The notes under the pieces are model-generated. The model ran no database searches and was not told where the DNA came from. It saw only the letters and a list, made by a program, of their open reading frames with translations. From Bisbaumannia sp015645095 (GTDB lineage: Bacteria; Pseudomonadota; Gammaproteobacteria; Pseudomonadales; Halomonadaceae), in assembly GCA_036871055.1 (NCBI GenBank), contig CP141893.1, forward strand, positions 3,844,001 to 3,908,000: a stretch of 64,000 nucleotides of DNA. The letters run 5' to 3'. The position numbers were made by a program, and so were the translations under genes. Positions 58,022 to 64,000 of the stretch are shown here, one piece after another. Positions within the stretch are counted from its first letter, which is position 1. Every line of letters starts with the position of its first letter.

Positions 58022-58043
58022 AATCATGACAGTTGGATGACAG
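58022..58043 (-). promoter_or_regulatory. Pho box between pstS and pstC
   Basis: On the minus strand two 11-bp units, CTGTCATCCAA and CTGTCATGATT, form a perfect PhoB dimer site. It lies 57 bp upstream of the pstC start and starts three bases after the pstS stop. It implies an internal, phosphate-regulated promoter for pstCAB-phoU. Confidence 0.87.
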
Positions 58044-58046
58044 CGC

Positions 58047-58991
58047 TCAGGGCGCCGTCAGGCCCAGGCGCTGGCGACTCTCCGCCAGGCGTTCCGGCGA
58101 CAGGGCCACGAACCCCAGCTCCTCGACGATGGCCTGCCCTTCGGCGGAGAGCACCAGCTCGACGAAGGCCCGCTCCAGCGGCGGCCAGGGCTCGCCCGGG
58201 GCCAGGTTGAGGTAGAGATAGAGGGGCCGGGTCAGCGGATAGCTGCCATCCAGGGTGGTGCCCGGGGCGGGCCGCACCACCTCACCATCGTCCCTCTCCA
58301 GAGCCAGGGCCCGCACCCCTGGGGTCAGGTAACCGAGGCCGGCATAGCCGATGCCCCGGGGGTCATTGGCCACCGCCGCCACCACCGCCGCCGAGCCCTG
58401 CAGCTCGGCGACATCGTTGCGGAAATCGCCGCCGCACAGGGCGACCCGGCGCATCACCCCATGGCTGCCGGAGGCGCTGTTGCGGCCATAGCGGGCGATA
58501 TTGCCGTCGATGCCCGGCAACAGCCCGCCCCAGCGGGTCAGGGGCAGCGTGGCGCCGCAGCGCCGGGTATCCGAGAAGATCGCATCCACCTGGGCCAGGC
58601 TCAGCGCCGCCAGGGGGTTGTCGCGATGCACGAAGAGCGCCAGGGCATCCAGGGCCACCGGCAGGGCCAGGGGCGGGTAACCGTGGGCCGCCTCGAAGGC
58701 GGCGCGTTCCGCCGCCGACATGGGTCGCGACATGGGCCCCAGGCGGCTGGTACCCGCCACCAGGGCCGGCGGCGCCGTGGAGGAGCCGCTGGCCTGCAGC
58801 TGCAGGCGCACCCCGGGATGCTCGGCCTCCAGGGCTTCTCCCCAGCGCAGCATCAGGCCGGCCAGGGTCTCGGAGCCGATGGAGTGCAGGGTCCCGGCGA
58901 TGGGCCCCCCCGCCTGCAGTGGTGCGGCGATCAGCCAGAGCAACAGCAGCGGCCAGGCAGACGGGCGCAGGGGATGACGAATACAGAACAT
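58047..58991 (-). CDS. pstS: Periplasmic phosphate-binding protein PstS
   Basis: 314 residues. The signal peptide ends near PLQAGG. Phosphate-binding motifs are IGSETLAGLM, QASGSSTAPPALVAG, RNSASGSHGVMRRVALCGGDF and GIGYAGLGYLTPGVRAL. It delivers phosphate to PstCAB. Two conserved-looking Cys (CGATLPL, ALCGGDF) may form a disulphide. First gene of the operon; I see no convincing Pho box in its own upstream region. Confidence 0.93.
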   Translation of the reverse strand: MFCIRHPLRPSAWPLLLLWLIAAPLQAGGPIAGTLHSIGSETLAGLMLRWGEALEAEHPGVRLQLQASGSSTAPPALVAGTSRLGPMSRPMSAAERAAFEAAHGYPPLALPVALDALALFVHRDNPLAALSLAQVDAIFSDTRRCGATLPLTRWGGLLPGIDGNIARYGRNSASGSHGVMRRVALCGGDFRNDVAELQGSAAVVAAVANDPRGIGYAGLGYLTPGVRALALERDDGEVVRPAPGTTLDGSYPLTRPLYLYLNLAPGEPWPPLERAFVELVLSAEGQAIVEELGFVALSPERLAESRQRLGLTAP

Positions 58992-59127
58992 GGCAAGGCT
59001 CCCGAACGGCCTGGGGCACGCGGCTGGCGCGACGCCCTGTCACGGATGGTGGTTAAGGGGCGGACAGGCGTTTAAGATGCCTGTTCAATGAGTCTCGAAC
59101 AACAATGCCGGCGATCCGTGATACCCC

Positions 59128-59532
59128 ATGACCGATCTCGATGATGTGCCCGCCCCCCAGGGGCAGTTGACCCTCAAGCTGCTGGCCTCGCGCCAGGATA
59201 CCAACCTCTATGGCGATATTCCCGGCGGCTGGCTGGTCAGCCATATGGACCAGGCCGCCGAACTGGCCGCCGGCCGGGTGGCCCATGGCCGCACCGCCAC
59301 CGTGGCCATCGAGGCCATGGACTTCCTGTGCCCGGTGCGCGTCGGCTCGGTGGTCAATATCTTCACCGAGGTGCGGGAGATCGGCCGCAGCTCCATCAAG
59401 ATCGACGTGGAGGTGTGGAGCCGCCCGCCCCAGGAGCGCGACCCGGACGAGCTGCACAAGGTCACCGAGGCGCGCTTCGTGATGGTGGCCCTGGACGACA
59501 ACGGCCGGATTCGTGCCGTGCCCGAGGCCTGA
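59128..59532 (+). CDS. Acyl-CoA thioesterase (YciA-like hotdog)
   Basis: 134 residues, hotdog fold of the YciA/BACH group: the catalytic region NLYGDIPGGWLVSHMDQAAEL and AMDFLCPVRVGSVVNIFTEV. It hydrolyses acyl-CoA esters in the cytoplasm. Chain-length preference is unknown. Convergent with the TRAP binding protein gene, with a hairpin between. Confidence 0.92.
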   Translation: MTDLDDVPAPQGQLTLKLLASRQDTNLYGDIPGGWLVSHMDQAAELAAGRVAHGRTATVAIEAMDFLCPVRVGSVVNIFTEVREIGRSSIKIDVEVWSRPPQERDPDELHKVTEARFVMVALDDNGRIRAVPEA

Positions 59533-59576
59533 CGCCTCGCATTCTCCCGCCCCCTGACGCCAGGCGGTATAACGAC

Positions 59577-59600
59577 ACTGGGCGCCCGCAGGCGCCCAGT
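59577..59600. terminator. Bidirectional hairpin between the thioesterase and TRAP genes
   Basis: A perfect 10-bp stem (ACTGGGCGCC / GGCGCCCAGT) with a CGCA loop between convergent genes. There is no T tract on either side. Confidence 0.7.
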
Positions 59601-59620
59601 CGGGACGAGCAGGGGGGCGC

Positions 59621-60733
59621 TTAGGCGCCGACGGCATCGCGTCCCTTGAGGTAGGAAAATTCCCCCACGTCGGTGAAGGGGCGCACCAGGCGCTGGAAGG
59701 CCTGATAGGACTCATAGACCCGCGCCGATTCCGGGTCGGACTCCACCTGACGCGCCAGCACCTCTTGGGACGACTCGTGAAGCGCCGCCATCACATCCTC
59801 GGGGAAGGTCCGCAGCTCGACGCCGTGCTCATCCACCAGAGTCTGCAGGGCCTGGGCATTGCGGAAGGTAAACTCGTCGATCATCGCCAGGTTGGCGGAA
59901 CGGGCCGCCTCCACCACCACCGCCTTGAGGTCATCCGGCAGGGCGTTCCAGGCATCCAGGTTGATGGTGCCCTCGAGCACCGCGCTGGGCTCGTTCCATA
60001 CCGAGGTGTAGTAGTAGTCGGCCACCTGGTAGAGGCCGAAGGCCATGTCGTTGTAGGGGCCCACCCAGTCGGCGGCATCCAACACCCCGGTCTGCATGGA
60101 GGTGAAGATCTCCGAGCCCGGCATGTTCACGGCGGTGGCGCCGATGCCGTTCATGGCCTCCCCGGCCAGCCCCGGCAGGCGGATGCGCAGGCCACGCATA
60201 TCGTCCAGGGAATGGATCTCCTTCTTGAACCAGCCGGCCATCTGGGTGCCGGTGTTGCCCACCGCGAAGGGCTTGAGGTTATGCCGGGCATAGATCTCGT
60301 CCCACAGCTCCTGACCGCCACCGTGGTAGAGCCAGGCATTGGTCTCGGTGGTGTTCATGCCGAAGGGCACGGCGGTGAAGAACTGGGAGGCGGCCAGCTT
60401 GCCGCGCCAGTAGTAGGAGGCCGAATGGCCCATCTCGGCGGTGCCGGCGGCCACCGCATCGAACACCTCCAGGGCCGGCACCAGCTCGCCGGCGCCATAG
60501 ACCTGGACCCGCATGCGGCCCCCGGAGAGGGTCTCGATACGCTGGGCGAAATCGTTGGCACCGGTGCCGAGGGCCGGGAAGTTCTTCGGCCAGGAGGTGA
60601 CCATGCGCCAGGTGATGGTCTCCTGGGCACTGGCGGTGGAGACGAAGGGGGCGGCCACCGCCCCCGCGGCGCCGGCGCCCAGGGCACCGAGGAATTGACG
60701 ACGTTTCATGACGGGCATGACTCCATTGAGCAT
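59621..60733 (-). CDS. TRAP transporter solute-binding protein (DctP family), orphan
   Basis: 370 residues if started at ATG 60733, which has GGAAGA about seven bases upstream; ATG 60709 puts the Tat motif (MKRRQFLG) at the very N-terminus and is a fair alternative. The mature protein begins ETITWRMVTSWPKNFPALGTG. It shows the DctP pattern (MGHSASYYWRGK, GLRIRLPGLAGEAMNGIGA, DAADWVGPYND), similar to keto acid-binding members. No DctQ/DctM permease genes are in the window, so its partner lies elsewhere. Confidence 0.88.
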   Translation of the reverse strand: MLNGVMPVMKRRQFLGALGAGAAGAVAAPFVSTASAQETITWRMVTSWPKNFPALGTGANDFAQRIETLSGGRMRVQVYGAGELVPALEVFDAVAAGTAEMGHSASYYWRGKLAASQFFTAVPFGMNTTETNAWLYHGGGQELWDEIYARHNLKPFAVGNTGTQMAGWFKKEIHSLDDMRGLRIRLPGLAGEAMNGIGATAVNMPGSEIFTSMQTGVLDAADWVGPYNDMAFGLYQVADYYYTSVWNEPSAVLEGTINLDAWNALPDDLKAVVVEAARSANLAMIDEFTFRNAQALQTLVDEHGVELRTFPEDVMAALHESSQEVLARQVESDPESARVYESYQAFQRLVRPFTDVGEFSYLKGRDAVGA

Positions 60734-60804
60734 TGTTGTTCTTCCGCCGGGCCCTGTGCTTTCCCCTGACGAGGCGGCCCTGGGCGGAAAAGTGTCCGTC
60801 ACGC

Positions 60805-60833
60805 AGTATGCTTAGCGGCGTTAGCGACGGCAA
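60805..60833 (-). promoter_or_regulatory. Candidate sigma-70 promoter of the TRAP protein gene
   Basis: On the minus strand TTGCCG (60828-60833), a 17-bp spacer and CATACT (60805-60810), giving a leader of about 65 bases. Confidence 0.45.
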
Positions 60834-60851
60834 GCCCGGTCGCCAACGCTA

Positions 60852-60867
60852 TTGACGTTAGCGTCAA
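60852..60867. promoter_or_regulatory. Dyad TTGACG-TTAG-CGTCAA after uvrD
   Basis: A perfect 6-bp inverted repeat with a 4-base centre, 8 bases past the uvrD stop and about 120 bases upstream of the TRAP gene start. It could be a weak hairpin ending uvrD or an operator of the TRAP gene; MerR-type regulators use similar dyads. Confidence 0.35.
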
Positions 60868-60874
60868 GGGGAGC

Positions 60875-63082
60875 TCATAGCGGTGTCAGCTTGGCGAAGC
60901 CCAGCACCAGCCACTTGTCGCCCTCGCCCTCGAAGCTCACCTGTACCCGGGCGCGCTGCCCCTCGCCCTCGGCGTTGATGATCACCCCCTCACCGAACAG
61001 CGGATGGCTGACCCGCTGCCCCAGGGAGAGGCTGGGCAGCGTTTCGCCGCCATTGACGCCCTCCTGACGGGCCGCCGCGGGCATGGCCCGGCCGGCGGTG
61101 ACCGGCCGCGAGATCTGGCCGCGCAGGCGCACCTCCTCCAGCAATGCCTCGGGCAGCTCGCGCAGGAAGCGGGAGGGACGCTGGAAGGTCTCCTTGCCGT
61201 GCAGGCGGCGCAGCTCCGCATAGGTGAGGTAGAGCTTGTGCATGGCCCGGGTCAGGCCCACGTAGCAGAGGCGCCGCTCCTCCTCCAGGCGCCCCGTCTC
61301 CTCCAGGGACATCTTGTGGGGGAAGAGTCCCTCCTCGACCCCGGCGACGAAGACCACCGGGAACTCCAGCCCCTTGGCGGAGTGCAGGGTCATCAGCTGC
61401 ACGCAGTCCTCGAACTCGTCCGCCTCGTGGTCGCCGGCATCCAGGGCCGCCTCGGCCAGGAAGGGCTCCAGGGCCGCGGCCCCCTCGCCCACCTCCCCCT
61501 CGCCCAGGGGCGTGCCCTGGGTGAAGGCCCGGGCGGCGGTGACCAGCTCCTCCAGGTTCTCGACCCGGGCCTGGCCCTTCTCGCCCTTCTCGTTACGGTG
61601 GTGCTCCAGCAGCCCCGACTGGCTCACCACATGGTCGATGATCTCGTGGAGCATCAGCGCCGCGGTATCGTGATCGAGACGCTCGATCAGCTCGGCGAAG
61701 GCCTGCACCGCCGTGGCGGCGCGTCCCTTGAGCCGGCCCTGGGCCAGGCAGTCGTGGAGCGCCTGCCACAGGGAGACGTTCTCCTCCCGGGCCCGCTCGC
61801 GGATCACCTCCACGGTGCGGGTGCCGATGCCCCGGGCGGGCACATTGATCACCCGCTCCAGGGAAGCGTCGTCGTCGCGGTTGAGCAGCAGGCGCAGGTA
61901 GGCCAGGGCGTTCTTGATCTCCAGGCGCTCGTAGAAGCGGTGGCCGCCGTAGATGCGGTAGGGCATGCCCTGGCGGATCAGCGCCTCTTCCAGCACCCGG
62001 GACTGGGCGTTGGAACGGTAGAGGATGGCGATATCGCGGCGGTTGATGCCCTCGTCCACCTTCTCCTTGATGGTGTCGACGATGAAACGCGCCTCGTCCA
62101 GGTCATTGAAGCCGGCATAGACGGAGATCGGCTCGCCCTCGGCGCCGTCGGTCCACAGCTCCTTGCCCATGCGCCCGCTGTTGTTGCTGATCAGCGCATT
62201 GGCGGCATCCAGGATGGCGCTGGTGGAACGATAGTTCTGCTCCAGGCGCACCGTCCTGGTGTCGGTGAACTCGGTCTCGAAGCGGCGGATATTCTCGACC
62301 CGGGCGCCGCGCCAGCCGTAGATCGACTGGTCGTCATCGCCCACCACCGTCATCGGCGTGCGCTGGCCGCTGAGCAGCTTGAGCCAGGCGTACTGCAGGG
62401 TATTGGTGTCCTGGAACTCGTCCACCAGCACATGGGCGAAGCGCGCCTGGTAGTGGGCCAGCAGCGCCGGGGTATCGCGCAGCAGCTCCAGGCTGCGCAG
62501 CAGCAGCTCGCCGAAGTCCACCAGGCCACCCCGCTCGCAGGTCAGCTGGTAGCGCTCGTAGAGCTCCACCATCTGGCTCATGTAGGCGTCGCCGTGGGCA
62601 TCCACCTGATGGGGCCGCAGCCCCTCCTCCTTGCAGCCGGAGATAAAGTACTGCACCTGGCGGGGCGGAAAGCGCTCGTCGTCGATGCGGTGATCCTTGA
62701 GCAGGCGCTTGATCAGGCGCAGCTGGTCATCGCTGTCGATGATCTGGAAGTGCTGGGGCAGGCGGGCGTCCTGCCAGTGGGTACGCAACAGGCGGTGAGC
62801 GATGGAGTGGAAGGTACCCACCCACATATGCCGCAGCGACAGGCCCAGCAGGGCCTCCAGGCGGGTGCGCATCTCCCGGGCCGCCTTGTTGGTGAAGGTC
62901 ACCGCCAGGATGGCATAGGGGGAGAGCCCCTCGGTCTGCAGCAGCCAGGCGATGCGATGCACCAGCACCCGGGTCTTGCCAGAACCGGCCCCGGCCAGCA
63001 CCAGCATGTTGCCCTGGGGGGCGCTGACGGCCTCGCGCTGGGCGGGGTTGAGGTGGTCGAGAATCGCCGTGACGTCGTCCAT
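60875..63082 (-). CDS. uvrD: DNA helicase II (UvrD)
   Basis: 735 residues, superfamily 1A. Motif I is MLVLAGAGSGKTRVLVHRI, motif II HVLVDEFQDTN, motif III VGDDDQSIYGWRGA, with VVFVAGVEEGLFPHKMS near the C-terminus. The C-terminal tail ends in a Tudor-like segment (LGQRVSHPLFGEGVIINAEG). It acts in mismatch and excision repair. ATG 63082 (MDDVTAIL) is preferred over GTG 63094. A 161-bp heptanucleotide array begins 47 bp upstream. Confidence 0.96.
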   Translation of the reverse strand: MDDVTAILDHLNPAQREAVSAPQGNMLVLAGAGSGKTRVLVHRIAWLLQTEGLSPYAILAVTFTNKAAREMRTRLEALLGLSLRHMWVGTFHSIAHRLLRTHWQDARLPQHFQIIDSDDQLRLIKRLLKDHRIDDERFPPRQVQYFISGCKEEGLRPHQVDAHGDAYMSQMVELYERYQLTCERGGLVDFGELLLRSLELLRDTPALLAHYQARFAHVLVDEFQDTNTLQYAWLKLLSGQRTPMTVVGDDDQSIYGWRGARVENIRRFETEFTDTRTVRLEQNYRSTSAILDAANALISNNSGRMGKELWTDGAEGEPISVYAGFNDLDEARFIVDTIKEKVDEGINRRDIAILYRSNAQSRVLEEALIRQGMPYRIYGGHRFYERLEIKNALAYLRLLLNRDDDASLERVINVPARGIGTRTVEVIRERAREENVSLWQALHDCLAQGRLKGRAATAVQAFAELIERLDHDTAALMLHEIIDHVVSQSGLLEHHRNEKGEKGQARVENLEELVTAARAFTQGTPLGEGEVGEGAAALEPFLAEAALDAGDHEADEFEDCVQLMTLHSAKGLEFPVVFVAGVEEGLFPHKMSLEETGRLEEERRLCYVGLTRAMHKLYLTYAELRRLHGKETFQRPSRFLRELPEALLEEVRLRGQISRPVTAGRAMPAAARQEGVNGGETLPSLSLGQRVSHPLFGEGVIINAEGEGQRARVQVSFEGEGDKWLVLGFAKLTPL

Positions 63083-63128
63083 AGGGGCAGGCACTTGCTG
63101 ATCGAAAAATGGGCGACCAGCTTAGCAT

Positions 63129-63289
63129 AAGCTGGAAGCTGGAAGCTGGAAGCTGGAAGCTGGAAGCTGGAAGCTGGAAGCTGGAAGCTGGAAGCTGGAA
63201 GCTGGAAGCTGGAAGCTGGAAGCTGGAAGCTGGAAGCTGGAAGCTGGAAGCTGGAAGCTGGAAGCTGGAAGCTGGAAGCTGGAAGCTGG
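63129..63289. repeat. Heptanucleotide array, 23 copies of AAGCTGG
   Basis: Twenty-three perfect head-to-tail copies (161 bp) of the same heptamer, in different phase, as the array after recG. The right flank (63290-63380) contains degenerate copies (CTAGCTTCCAGCT, CTTAAAGCTCC) and resembles the flank at 46045-46108. It lies between a hexR-like gene and uvrD. Confidence 0.97.
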
Positions 63290-63380
63290 AAGGCAGCATG
63301 ATCCAGCCAACCCTGGGGTCAAGGGCTTTCTTCTAGCTTCCAGCTCATGGCTTAAAGCTCCCGGCGCAGCCGGGGTGGCT

Positions 63381-64000
63381 TCAGGCGCCCGGCTCGTCGT
63401 CTTCCGGGTAGCGCAGCGGCACCAGGCTCTTCTTCACCGACTTGAGCTGCTCGGCGAGCCGGGGGCCGCGGGTCTTGGCCACGCCCACCGCCAGCACGTC
63501 CACCAGCACCAGGTGGGCGATCCGCGAGCTCATGGGGGTGTAGATCTCGGTGTCCTCGTGAACATCGATATAGAGCGGCAGGCTCACCTCCTCGGCCAAC
63601 GGCGAGCCACTGGGGCAGAGGCCGATCACGGTGGCCCCGGCCTCCCGGGCCAGGCGCACGCTGGCCACCAGGGCACGGGTACGGCCGGTCTGGGAGATCG
63701 CCACCACCACGTCGCCCTTGCCCAGGGTCACCGCCGACATGTTCTGCATATGCGGGTCGGTATAGGCCGAGGTGGAGATCTGCAGACGAAAGAACTTGTG
63801 CTGGGCGTCGAAGGCCACGGCACCGGAGGCCCCAAAGCCGTAGAACTCCACCCGGTTGGCCATGGCCAGGGCATTGATGGCCTGGTTGAGGGCCTCGATA
63901 TCCAGGCGGTCGCGCACCGAGAGCAGGGTGCCCACGGTGGAGTCGAAGATGTTATGGGAAAATTCGGCAACGCTGTCGCTGTCGTTCATGGAGAACTGGG
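63381..64000 (-). CDS. HexR/RpiR-family SIS-domain regulator, 5'-truncated by the window edge
   Basis: The frame stays open to the window end (PVL precedes the Met at 63989), so that Met is internal and the N-terminal RpiR helix-turn-helix is outside. The visible ~205 residues are the SIS sugar-phosphate domain: VEFYGFGASGAVAFDAQHKFF, VVAISQTGRTRALVASV, GLCPSGSPLAEE. HexR proteins respond to KDPG and repress glucose catabolic genes. hexR is likely, but the distinguishing HTH is missing from view. Confidence 0.82.
   Translation of the reverse strand, partial: QFSMNDSDSVAEFSHNIFDSTVGTLLSVRDRLDIEALNQAINALAMANRVEFYGFGASGAVAFDAQHKFFRLQISTSAYTDPHMQNMSAVTLGKGDVVVAISQTGRTRALVASVRLAREAGATVIGLCPSGSPLAEEVSLPLYIDVHEDTEIYTPMSSRIAHLVLVDVLAVGVAKTRGPRLAEQLKSVKKSLVPLRYPEDDEPGA

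Noticed and set aside
63129..63289. CRISPR-like array
   Set aside because: The unit is only 7 bp, directly tandem with no spacers, and no cas genes are present.
62727..63299. Frames encoding ASSFQLP or EAGSWKL heptapeptide repeats over the heptamer array
   Set aside because: A 7-bp repeat automatically yields a 7-residue repeat in every open frame. There are no ribosome sites and the frames run into uvrD.

Overview
The window is high-GC gammaproteobacterial chromosome. Its gene order closely follows the pseudomonad/halomonad block pyrE-crc-rph-yicC-gmk-rpoZ-spoT-ridA ... oxyR-recG-hupB-rubredoxin reductase-ubiC-ubiA-phoB-phoR ... phoU-pstB-pstA-pstC-pstS. The protein sequences (AruH/AruI, Crc-type protein, large PstA/PstC, BCCT carrier) look most like the Halomonadaceae. 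That assignment is an inference from family resemblance, with no database search. There are no IS elements, prophage genes, rRNA genes or CRISPR arrays. One tRNA gene, tRNA-Arg(CCG), is present.

Layout. 1-7.7 kb (+): an HD-domain fragment followed by an arginine transaminase pathway operon (aruI, aruH, a four-gene polar amino acid ABC importer, an aldehyde dehydrogenase). 7.7-12.5 kb (-): an S9 prolyl oligopeptidase, a GlxA-type AraC regulator and a BCCT osmolyte carrier. 12.8-16.8 kb (-): a polyamine-type ABC importer (potD-A-B-C). 17-20.1 kb: flavohaemoglobin hmp and divergent norR, with a sigma-54 promoter and three NorR boxes between them. 20.1-21.7 kb (-): a diguanylate cyclase overlapping a periplasmic pterin-binding-like protein. 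21.9-26.9 kb: tRNA-Arg, a dihaem cytochrome c, rep, trmL, a yfaZ-like gene and pyrE. 27-29.7 kb: crc, rph and yicC.

29.7-35.7 kb (+): a two-component system (amino-acid-binding sensor kinase and sigma-54 activator), then a near-perfect sigma-54 promoter, a sodium:amino acid symporter and glutaminase. I read this as a self-contained glutamine (or related amino acid) uptake and hydrolysis module inserted between yicC and gmk. 35.8-46.8 kb: an MFS efflux carrier, gmk, rpoZ, spoT, ridA, thpR, a PagL-like deacylase, an SDR protein, oxyR, recG, an SCP2-like gene and hupB. 46.9-59 kb: rubredoxin reductase-like gene, ubiC, ubiA, phoB, phoR, cysZ and the pstSCAB-phoU operon with recognisable Pho boxes. 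59.1-64 kb: a YciA-type thioesterase, a TRAP binding protein, uvrD and the 5'-truncated end of a hexR-like gene.

The most unusual material is non-coding. (1) An intergenic repeat family has three copies and one fragment; its closing stem shows compensatory base changes, and two copies share a GGGA (GNRA) tetraloop on different stems. All copies sit in control regions, and one separates the NorR boxes from the hmp sigma-54 promoter. (2) Three independent short tandem duplications cover gene 3' ends (norR/dgc 37 bp, pagL-like about 84 bp in four degenerate copies, phoR 82 bp). (3) Two arrays of one heptanucleotide (6 and 23 copies) share a related right flank, one starting at the recG stop codon and one just upstream of uvrD.
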